Assembly (NCBI RefSeq): GCF_037975245.1
Contig: NC_092582.1
Span: 26,715,577 to 26,779,576, forward strand
DNA: 64,000 nucleotides
Direction: 5' to 3'
Origin: Apostichopus japonicus
Taxonomy: Eukaryota; Echinodermata; Holothuroidea; Aspidochirotida; Stichopodidae
Shown: one piece after another, positions 27,801-39,800 of the stretch
How the letters are laid out: each line of letters opens with the position of its first letter
Numbering within the stretch: position 1 is the stretch's first letter
Translations under genes and position numbers: made by a program
Notes under the pieces: model-generated
What the model was told of the DNA's origin: nothing
Database searches by the model: none
The model's input: the letters and a program-made list of their open reading frames with translations, nothing else

Positions 27801-30800
27801 GACAACTGTAATGGTGAGATAACCCTGGATACTAAATCATGGTCTGTGAGACCCTAACCAACAAAGAATACTAACCATGTAGCCTAACAATGGTGGATAC
27901 AACCCTCGTTTAGTCTCCATGTAACCCACAGACACTTTAGATACTGTTTTTCAAAAAGCTTCTACTTCAATGCATATCCTGCTCAAAGGGCAGATTAAGA
28001 AGCCCACAGGATCCATATGGTTAGGATACAATATCTTCTACTTCAATGCATATCCTGCTGAAAGGGCAGATTAAGAAGCCCACAGGACCTATATGGTTAG
28101 GATACAATATCTTCTACTTCAATGCATATCCTGCTGAAAGGGCAGATTAAGAAGCCCACAGGACCTATATGGTTAGGATACAATATCTTCTACTTCAATG
28201 CATATCCTGCTGAAAGGGCAGATTAAGAAGCCCACAGGACCTATATGGTTAGGATACAATATCTTCTACTTCAATGCATATCCTGCTCAAAGGGCAGATT
28301 AAGAAGCCCACAGGACCTATATGGTTAGGATACAATATCTTCTACTTCAATGCATATCCTGCTCAAAGGGCAGATTAAGAGCCCACAGGAGCTTTATGGT
28401 TAGGATACAATATCTTCTACTTCAATGCATATCCTGCTGAAAGGGCAGATTAAGAAGCCCACAGGACCTATATGGTTAGGATACAATATCTTCTACTTCA
28501 ATGCATACCCTGCTCAAAGGGCAGATTAAGAAGCCCACAGGATCCATATGGTTAGGATACAATATCTTCTACTTCAATGCATATCCTGCTCAAAGGGCAG
28601 ATTAAGAAGCCCACAGGACCTATATGGTTAGGATACAATATCTTCTACTTCAATGCATATCCTGCTGAAAGGGCAGATTAAGAAGCCCACAGGACCTATA
28701 TGGTTAGGATACAATATCTTCTACTTCAATGCATATCCTGCTCAAAGGGCAGATTAAGAAGCCCACAGGACCTATATGGTTAGGATACAATATCTTCTAC
28801 TTCAATGCATATCCTGCTCAAAGGGCAGATTAAGAAGCCCACAGGACCTATATGGTTAGGATACAATATCTTCTACTTCAATGCATACCCTGCTCAAAGG
28901 GTAGTTTAAGAAGCCCACAAGACCTATATGGTTAGGATACAATATCTTCTACTTCAATGCATATCCTGCTGAAAGGGCAGATTAAGAAGCCCACAGGACC
29001 TATATGGTTAGGATACAATATCTTCTACTTCAATGCATATCCTGCTCAAAGGGTAGATTAAGAAGCCCACAGGACCTATATGGTTAGGATACAATATCTT
29101 CTACTTCAATGCATACCCTGCTCAAAGGGCAGATTAAGAAGCCCACAGGACCTATATGGTTAGGATACAATATCTTCTACTTCAATGCATATCCTGCTCA
29201 AAGGGCAGATTAAGAAGCCCACAAGACCTATATGGTTAGGATACAATATCTTCTACTTCAATGCATATCCTGCTGAAAGGGCAGATTAAGAAGCCCACAG
29301 GACCTATATGGTTAGGATACAATATCTTCTACTTCAATGCATATCCTGCTCAAAGGGTAGATTAAGAAGCCCACAGGACCTATATGGTTAGGATACAATA
29401 TCTTCTACTTCAATGCATACCCTGCTCAAAGGGCAGATTAAGAAGCCCACAGGACCTATATGGTTAGGATACAATATCTTCTACTTCAATGCATATCCTG
29501 CTGAAAGGGCAGATTAAGAAGCCCACAAGACCTATATGGTTAGGATACAATATCTTCTACTTCAATGCATATCCTGCTGAAAGGGCAGATTAAGAAGCCC
29601 ACAGGACCTATATGGTTAGGATACAATATCTTCTACTTCAATGCATATCCTGCTCAAAGGGCAGATTAAGAAGCCCACAGGACCTATATGGTTAGGATAC
29701 AATATCTTCTACTTCAATGCATATCCTGCTCAAAGGGCAGATTAAGAGCCCACAGGAGCTTTATGGTTAGGATACAATATCTTCTACTTCAATGCATATC
29801 CTGCTGAAAGGGCAGATTAAGAAGCCCACAGGACCTATATGGTTAGGATACAATATCTTCTACTTCAATGCATACCCTGCTCAAAGGGCAGATTAAGAAG
29901 CCCACAGGATCCATATGGTTAGGATACAATATCTTCTACTTCAATGCATATCCTGCTCAAAGGGCAGATTAAGAAGCCCACAGGACCTATATGGTTAGGA
30001 TACAATATCTTCTACTTCAATGCATATCCTGCTGAAAGGGCAGATTAAGAAGCCCACAGGACCTATATGGTTAGGATACAATATCTTCTACTTCAATGCA
30101 TATCCTGCTCAAAGGGCAGATTAAGAAGCCCACAGGACCTATATGGTTAGGATACAATATCTTCTACTTCAATGCATATCCTGCTCAAAGGGCAGATTAA
30201 GAAGCCCACAGGACCTATATGGTTAGGATACAATATCTTCTACTTCAATGCATACCCTGCTCAAAGGGTAGTTTAAGAAGCCCACAAGACCTATATGGTT
30301 AGGATACAATATCTTCTACTTCAATGCATATCCTGCTGAAAGGGCAGATTAAGAAGCCCACAGGACCTATATGGTTAGGATACAATATCTTCTACTTCAA
30401 TGCATATCCTGCTCAAAGGGTAGATTAAGAAGCCCACAGGACCTATATGGTTAGGATACAATATCTTCTACTTCAATGCATACCCTGCTCAAAGGGCAGA
30501 TTAAGAAGCCCACAGGACCTATATGGTTAGGATACAATATCTTCTACTTCAATGCATATCCTGCTCAAAGGGCAGATTAAGAAGCCCACAAGACCTATAT
30601 GGTTAGGATACAATATCTTCTACTTCAATGCATATCCTGCTGAAAGGGCAGATTAAGAAGCCCACAGGACCTATATGGTTAGGATACAATATCTTCTACT
30701 TCAATGCATATCCTGCTCAAAGGGTAGATTAAGAAGCCCACAGGACCTATATGGTTAGGATACAATATCTTCTACTTCAATGCATACCCTGCTCAAAGGG

Positions 30801-33800
30801 CAGATTAAGAAGCCCACAGGACCTATATGGTTAGGATACAATATCTTCTACTTCAATGCATATCCTGCTGAAAGGGCAGATTAAGAAGCCCACAAGACCT
30901 ATATGGTTAGGATACAATATCTTCTACTTCAATGCATATCCTGCTGAAAGGGCAGATTAAGAAGCCCACAGGACCTATATGGTTAGGATACAATATCTTC
31001 TACTTCAATGGATATCCTGTTCAAAGGGCAGATTAAGAGCCCACAGGAGCTTTATGGTTAGGATACAATATCTTCTACTTCAATGCATACCCTGCTCAAA
31101 GGGCAGTTTAAGAAGCCCACAGGACCTATATGGTTAGGATACAATATCTTCTACTTCAATGCATATCCTGTTCAAAGGGCAGATTAAGAGCCCACAGGAC
31201 TGGAGGACACCACAATTAGGGAGCACAGCCTCTAGGGGTGCAGTGTAATGGACGTTGTGTTTATTAATAGTAAGTCCTGGAAGTTTCTCAGTAATGTATC
31301 ATACAGACTGGTTTGTGATCTTAACATCGTAATGGACGTTGTGTTTATTAAATAGTAAGTCCTGGAAGTTTCTCAGTAATGTATCATACAGACTGGTTTG
31401 TGATCTTAACATCGTAATGGACGTTGTGTTTATTAAATAGTAAGTCCTGGTAGTTTCTCAGTAATTTATGGTACAGACTGGTGTGTGAACTTAACAGTGT
31501 AATAGTGAAGTCGTTAAACTTATGACATAAACTGTATGTAAAAGACTGTTGATAACATCTTCAACAGTAGTTCTTAACCTTTTGAGGATATTGTGTTAGC
31601 ACTTATGTTGTGTTTACATGGTATTAATTTATATGACATCAATGAGTCACTTGTGCTTAAATTTTATGTCTTTCCTCATGTATTAAAATGTTTATTTCAT
31701 GTATTGGGGATGGTTTTTGAAAATATGAATAGAAAAACAAAAAGAAAGTAAAATGTTTCATATCCTTGTGGCACTGTGACATCATAAATGTAGAAAATGA
31801 CAGTTCTCTGGCACAACTTGTAGACTAGGATATCTATCAAATAGAACAACATTTGACTTAGGTGTTGGGGGAGTTCCAAACAGAACAACATTTTACTTAG
31901 GTGTTTGGGGGAGTACCAAACAGAACAACATTTTTCTTAGGTGTTGGGGGAGTTCCAAACAGAACAACATTTTACTTGTGATGATAATGTGGTGATATTA
32001 CTGGTGATGGCAATGCTGTTTGTCTTTGCTTATGATTTCACTACACATTGAGGATGTGATGATAATGTGATACTATAACTGGAGATGGCAATGTGATGAT
32101 AATGTGGTGCTATATCTGGAGATGGCAATGCTGTTTGTCTTTGCTTATGATTTCACTACATATTGAGGATGTGATGGTAATGTGGTACTATAACTGGAGA
32201 TGGCAATGTGATGATAATGTGGTGCTATAACTGGCGATGGCAATGCTGTTTGTCTTTGCTTATGATTTCACTACACATTGAGGATGTGATGATAATGTGG
32301 TGCTATAACTGGGGATGGCAATGTGATGATAATGTGGTGCTATAACTGGGGATGGCAATGTGATGATAATGTGGTGCTATAACTGGAAATGGCAATGTGA
32401 TGATAATGTGGTGCTATAACTGGAGATGGCAATGTGATGATAATGTGGTGCTATAACTGGAGATGGCAATGTGATGATAATGTGGTGCTATAACTGGGGA
32501 TGGCAATGTGATGATAATGTGGTGCTATAACTGGAGATGGCAATGTGATGATAATGTGGTGCTATAACTGGAGATGGCAATGTGATGATAATGTGGTGCT
32601 ATAACTGGAGATGGCAATGTGATGATAATGTGGTGCTATAACTGGGGATGGCCATGTGATGATAATGTGATACTATAACTGGTGATGGCAATGTGATGAT
32701 AATGTGGTGCTATAACTGGGGATGGCAATGTGATGATAATGTGGTGCTATAACTGGAGATGGCAATGTGATGATAATGTGGTGCTATAACTGGAGATGCT
32801 TTTTGTCTTTGCTTTAGGCTCCACTCCGTTGTGCAGTTTCATTGGAAAAGAATCATTTTGGAGAACATTCCATTCAGCTTGGATTGGCTGGCGAACATCA
32901 ACGTGTCAACGCGTCACTAGCCATTCACCTTTGTGCTAGTTTTCTTGAGAATATAAAAGCAGAATGTTTCCAAGGTATGTTCCTTCCTAATGGTCTCTTG
33001 GCTGATCAGACTATTGTAAGCTGGTGAGAGAATCACTGTAGATAAAGTAATCCTTTAGCCTTGTCTCAATGTAGTAGGAGTTTATGAAACTATGCAAGTT
33101 ATCTTCAAGGTTATAAGTAACAATTGTAAATTAATTTAGGATTAACTTTTTTGAGAGTGTATAAAGGCGCCACGAAATGTAACACTGTTAAAAATGTCGG
33201 AAGCATCAAGAAGTTCTTGTAACACACAGATATTACAAACATTTTAACCTGATGAAGTGTTCTTTTCTCACGATTCAAGGGTCCAATTATTCTCCTTTCT
33301 ATGTTTTATGCTTATGTAAGGTTTTTTTTTTGTTCGGCCAATAGTAAAATGTAATTCGAAAAATAGAACATTTTGAGAAACAAACCCCAGGGACGTCAAA
33401 TCTCACTTCCCGGGCCGGACACATACTTGTACTTGCAGGGCAAAGCTTGTTCCTGCAAGGAGCAAGATAACACACTTTATAAGGTTCCTGTGAGATTGCT
33501 TAGGCCAGAGCAGATACAAGGTGTGACCATGGTGTGTAGCACCCGTTTACCTACTTTAGTAAATTACTATGGAATTATATGCGGTGTGGGGAATATGAAA
33601 CAAATAAAGATGAAAGCGTACATGCGGGAAGTTTGAGATAAAGGATGATGGGAAACGAGTGGGGGTGGGGGAGGAGTGCACATATGAGAGAAGAGATAGT
33701 CTCTTGTGATAAAGATCTGATTTACTTGCCCTCACCCTTCTTCCCCTCCCCTCTCACAATCTTCCCCGCATGGTTACGACACGTAGTTAAAGTAATGGGG

Positions 33801-36800
33801 AGCTGACATTTCTTTCTGCTCAGATGTATTTTGTTTGTCAAAATATGTTGTAAACTCCATTAACTGACTTTTCAAGTATCCATTCGTTATGCTACAGTAT
33901 CTTTCAACCATTCTATTGATTCTTTAAGTCCATCGATTAAGGCTGGGAGAACAGATTGCATAACAATGACTGTTTTATGAAACAATGGTTTATTACGGTG
34001 AGAAATCACTGAAAGTATATTTTGGCCATTTAACAATATACAGAACCTCATTAGTTATCACTGAATTTGGTTGTTAGGTGTACAGACTGCATTTAGTATT
34101 CACAGAAGAAAGATGGAAAATGTTAATTTGCACTGAAATCAACTGTAGAAGCACTAGACCCAGCTTGCGATATATGGCTTACATGCAAAGTCACAGATGT
34201 AAAAGAGGGAGAACTTTTCAAATGGAAAAATTATGACACTTCGGACTGGTTAAAGGAATCCTTTGTAAGAAATCCATTACAAAAAGGAAGTGTCAAATTA
34301 AGCTTGGAGATTAATCTCAGCATTGTATCAAAAAGGAGAAGATGTGACCATTAGGGAAGCAGATGGAACATCTGGTGAAAATGTTGTGATCGAGGAGAAC
34401 GATCCATTTGGATCTGTGGTAAGTTAAGTGATTTATTTAGATATTTTATAAGAATACTGACATACTGCTAAGCAATCACAGGCTTAGGAGCATTGAGTTA
34501 AATAAACCTGGAGCAATCCTGTCAATGGACAAGCGTACTATGCATGGAAGATCATGTGATTTGTTCCAGGGTGGTACCACCCTGAGATTTTCCTATATCA
34601 GTTCGAGAATTGTAACGTTACTTACACACAGTATAGATAGGCCAAGAAGAGTTTTGTAAGGTAGATGGTTTTACTCTCATATCGGTGTACGGTACAGTAT
34701 CTCAACGCCATTTTCATAAATCTAACATGGTTACATGTTGTCTGAGCACTGCTGTATTGTATGAAATCAGTGTGAATCTTTTACACCCTTAGACACATCA
34801 AATGAACTGTTCGATCATTGTCTAGGAGAGTATCATTAATTTGTAAAATATTAGTTTAAGGCTAAATTTACGTACTAGTTTGGAATATACGCGGTGACAT
34901 ATTGCCTTCAAGTGACCAATTCATCGTGGGGGGGGGGGGGGGAGGAGGGGCTGAGGTGGAGTTCTCAGTTAAGTTTTGTTGAAAAGTAGCAAAGTCTTCC
35001 GCAAATGTGGGATTGATCTTGAAAGTTAATTGATTTTATTAATGAGGGCTAAGAGAGTTTACAACATATAGGCTAATATAATATCCCTTTAGCGTCAGAT
35101 TGGTGCGCTGCCGACCGATCCTGAAAAGGAAAAGTGCTTAAAGAGTGATATTGGTCACAACATAATGTCGATGTTTGTCTTCATAAATGCAGATGCAAGA
35201 TTTCAAAAGAAAATTAAAGTATGAGTGGCTGAGGGAATCTCCCAAGGACGTTTCAATGCCTCTTCAAATTGCTGCCATCCAGATGCTGTAGCCACCAAGA
35301 CCACCCTTACAAGAGACTGTTGGCACACAAAAGACAGCTGGACCCGATGTTCAGGGTTCTCCGAGGGCCACAAGTACAGCACCAACAGCACCATTGGCAG
35401 GTATTGAAAACCAGACTACCCCATCCCAGGTACAACATGGAAACAAACACAGGCAACAACACCACACAACACCGAGACCACCAAAGAAAACGAAAACAAC
35501 GTTCGTAAAAAAGAAGGTAATTATCATACTTATACTCAATCTTTCTTTCTACATACATGAAAGCTTTTCAGCCTCACATTTATTGGCACTGTGTAAATTT
35601 ACGGTTGAAACTGTAAATTGACTGTGACTTTATTGATTTTAGGGTATTGTTTGTTCTTTTGGATTTAGCCCGTGTTCGTAGGTTTGGTGGATAAGTTACA
35701 CACAACTTCAGTTCTTCACAACTTCAAGTGAGTGTGAAAACAGAGTGATGTTGGGGATCGTATATAAACTTAAATCGGTCAAACAAAGGAAATGCCTAAA
35801 ACGGGGACCAGGTAGCAATGTGTTTGCGCAGTAGAGTATCCACATTACTGTACAGAAGAGAATAATAGTAGTCATTTGCCCGAAAATTAAAATCGCTTGG
35901 CGCCAGTTTTTACTACTGGTTTAAAAACATTTCCAGTTATCAGTAAGGAGTAAATATATTTAATTTTTTTAATCTGATATCAACCTTAACAAAATTTCAA
36001 TGACTGTCATATAATATAGATGCAAAGGAATCCTTCTGATCAAACTTTTTTTGAAAAATTTTTAATCAATTGCGCTTCACCATGCTGGAGAAATCACACA
36101 CTAAAGTCTCATTGACTTTGTCGTGCGTGTCGCTTGAAATTCGACTTGCTGTAGTGTGGCTAATGAGTTGCTGCATCATGCTCAGTTGAGGACTTCTGGT
36201 GAAATGATACTACAAAACACCTTACTTGAAGTAGTAACTCCAATTAGGGAACCATATAACTGTACAGCTAGCAGAACTAAAACGATTCCCGAAAGTTGAA
36301 TAACTTTACATGCTGATTTTGGAAATATTTAATATATTTATATTTTTCATTTATAACTTGTTCACAGATCGCTTCCAGAATAGTAATAGGGGAGGCTGCA
36401 CCTGGAGACAACCACACAGGTAGTGAACCAATGGTAACCGGACTGTGCTGGTCAAGCCACACCTAGAGACAACCACACAGGTACTGAACCCATGGCTCCT
36501 GACTGTGCTGGCCAAGCCACACCTGGAGATGACCACACAGTTACTGAACCAATGGTAACTGGACTGTGCTGGTCAAGCCACACCTAGAGACAACCACCCA
36601 GGTACTGAACCAATGGCTCCACACTGTGCTGGTCAAGCCACACCTGGAGACAACCACACAGGTACTGAACCAATGGTAACCGGACTGTGCTGGCCAAGCC
36701 ACACCTGGAGACAACCACCCAGGTACTGAACCAATGGCTCCAAACTGCTGGCCAAGCCACACCTGGAGACAACCACACAGGTACTGAACCAATGGCTCCA

Positions 36801-39800
36801 AACTGCTGGCCAAGCCACACCTGGAGACAACCACACACAGACCGAACCAATGGCTCTGCACTGTGCTGGCAAAGGCATGATGGCATTACTTGATGTGGTG
36901 GAAAACATGTCATCTGCGGGAACTCCACCAAAGTTTCTGGAAGAATGGCTCAAGGACACTCCACCTCTTACGTGCTAAGCGATTTGCAACGCCCTATTTG
37001 AAAGGCTTGAAGACAAATTTTATGTTCACATGGGAAGTTAGAACTTCTGCTTCAGCAGCAACAGGACCAACTGAAGAAGCAGGAAAGTAATATAAAGGTA
37101 TTGAGGGAATGACTCTCAGAGCACGCGACTTCTGTAGAGCACCCTTCAGAAGTTGATCCTACACCGTCAGAAAAAGATAATTCTATTTCACAATTATTAT
37201 CTAGCCCCTCAGACGTTCACATCACCCAATATGTTCAGCTTGAGAAAATGATGATAAAATGCGACCAGGATAGGGTGATAATGGCTTAAAAGCTTATTTC
37301 GCATTTCTTTTCAATCCATGAAAGGGTTAATGGAAATACTTCCACTAAGGGAAACAAGCAGGTCAGCTTGATATTAACAGGCTGTGTGAGATAAGGAGGT
37401 TGATGTTTTCTCATGTCCTGCTCCACAGGCAGAAGTGAGTGAGTGGAAGATGTTGGGTGCCACAATAGATTTAAGAAATAGATATTTAAGGCACACCGTC
37501 TGTGCAAAGCAGGTGTAAATACGTTAATTACTGATGGTAAGGGGGGCGGGGGGGTATAGTGTTATGTGTTATAGGCATTTGATTCATAATTTAAACCACA
37601 ACAGAACTTCCTTTCATAGTAATGAACTATCAATGTATGAGTGATCATTCTTATTGTGATAACTGGTCATGAAGAAAACAAAGAAATAACTTTAAATACG
37701 GATGGTTGAGGGGGACAGGGGGGGGGTTGGTTAAGATAAATCTCTCAGATATTTGTGTTTCCTTTATTTATCATGTATGAGTAATTATGAGTGAATATTC
37801 ATAGTTTTCTTCATGATAGGCCAAAACTGACGAGTTTTCCCCAAAATTGGGTTAGTTCCCAGAGCTCTATAGTCATTGATTCATGTTTTAGACAACAAGA
37901 GAACTTTATTTCATATTAAAGAACTATCAAAGTAAACGTGAGTTTCATAGTGTTATAGTGTTTGTGATAACTGGTCATTAAGAAAATAAAGAAATAACAA
38001 TGTTCCTTAAAACTGTCTTTCATTTCTTTCTGTAACGGCTTGCCCGAAAAATATAAACAACATTTTTTGCGCGCTACACGTTCGTTCAATATGTTAGTTA
38101 TTGGGGAAGCCGTTACAATAATTATGATATTAATAATATAAGTGTAACCATTGAAAAACACATTGCAAATTATTTTTCTTTCAGTAGGTGCCCGCAAAAT
38201 TCTCAGCTATTGCCCGTATTTTCATAAAAATATTTGGTTGGGGGAAGCAGCCCCCTCAGCCCCCCCCTTCCTACGCCTATGCTTGGGCCACCCACTAATC
38301 CCTTATCCTCTTACAAAATGGATTAATATATTGTGGCACGTTTTCAGGGTAGTAACAACTCTCTGTTTTTAGGTTTCTTTTGCTGGCTCAGAATGGAATG
38401 CAAATTACAGTAACAGGTGTCTGGCCTGTGAGCAGAACCATGACATGACCTAGATTCCCAGGGCAGTCAATTCTGCGCGGCACCTGCAGTTGGGATACCT
38501 GTCTGGAAATACATAAAGCACAGGTGCAGTATTTGGTTAGCACGTTTTTGTAGCAAATAAACACAGCAACAGCAGTGTACATAAATGTTGTAAGTTGGTT
38601 TGGCAACATTTCCAACTTCAATGTGGTTTGATCTTTTGATATTTATATAGTTGTTCCTGACATCAAACCACAAACTGCCAAGCGGGTAAAACTGGATGAG
38701 ACGTCTGCAGATGAAAGAGTTGCTGATGATCTTGGAATATTGTTAGCCCAACCAATTGTGTTACCAGAAAGCTTTATAACAGGTAGAGTATCTTGGAGGC
38801 ATTATACTATATGTAGATGTACATATAACAACAAGATGTGCAATTTATTTAAGATAGTCTCTGTTCCAAGTATGACCTATCTGGTAAGTAGGTGGCCTTT
38901 ATTAGGAACATTCCACGATGTTGAGTGTCTCTATTGAACTGTAACATTGCAACACTTTATTTCAACCAAAGGTAAAACTCATGACATGATTTCTCTTTCC
39001 TAATGTAACAAGTCAAGCTGTATATGTAAAGACACTTCAGCTTTGTTTGATTAAATTCTTTTTCATCTCTGTTAAGGTCTTCGTGAATGTTACTGGGCTG
39101 GCAGGAACCAATCCTTTACCCATGGTCGAGTCACTTATTACATTGATGGTGCCCATACAATACGTAGCATTGAAGCTTGCAGAAGATGGTTTCTAGATGA
39201 AACATTCAAGGAGAGACAGAATCTCGGAGACAATGTAGCTAAAATACTAGTGTTTAATTCTACTGGCAAGAGGGATTCTATAGCCTTATTGAAGCCATTA
39301 ATGGTGAGACAGTTTGGATTATCTCATATCTTGAGCACACTGATTGTTAACAGAATGTTGGAGATAATGTAGCTAAAATACTAGTGTTTAATTCTACTGG
39401 CAAGAGGGATTCTATAGCCTTATTGAAGCCATTAATGGTGAGACAGTTTGGATTATCTCATATCTTGAGCACACAGATTGTTGACAGAGTTACTGCGTGG
39501 CAGTCTTCTTGACTCAAGCGTATAACTTTTCTTGAATTGTGACTTGACTTGGCCATATTAGACATCTTGACATTAGTAGAGTTGACAGAACCAGTTTATT
39601 TGAAAAAAAAATTGCAAAAATAAAATTGAGATCGAAGCAGATATTCAATTTATTTTGTTGTGACACTTGCCTTCCACTTACAAAAGAGGATGCATGTGAT
39701 TTATTGCATCGGGTACTAAAAGTTAGGAGTGGTCTTCAGAAAACTGGCAAATCATCTGACTACCCTTGACTGAACCAAATTATGAGGAGAAATTAAGATT

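Larger units (their letters stand above)
34132..37290 (+). pseudogene. Decayed spliced gene of unknown function inside FPGS intron 7
   Basis: Separate segments still read as protein with splice-like edges. 34132-34418 encodes [17 protein letters not shown] onwards, with one frameshift near 34318, and ends at GTG|GTAAGT. 35193-35516 follows an AG and encodes [19 protein letters not shown], then a TAG, then a Pro/Thr-rich tail ending [11 protein letters not shown] before GTAATT. 36368 follows TTCACAG and opens [18 protein letters not shown] before running into a 61-bp array. 36870-37290 encodes [15 protein letters not shown], then with shifts [18 protein letters not shown] and [16 protein letters not shown]. 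Phases at the first three edges agree. Frameshifts and stops argue for a pseudogene. I do not recognise the family; the last part looks coiled-coil. Confidence 0.55.

Noticed and set aside
33373-33636. 87-codon frame in FPGS intron 7 as a gene
   Set aside because: No recognised domain, no splice context, and its start overlaps a repeated string shared with about 40000.
36541-36959. Overlapping minus-strand frames of 106-115 codons
   Set aside because: They arise from the 61-bp array; three frames of the same repeat read alike and none extends into unique sequence convincingly.
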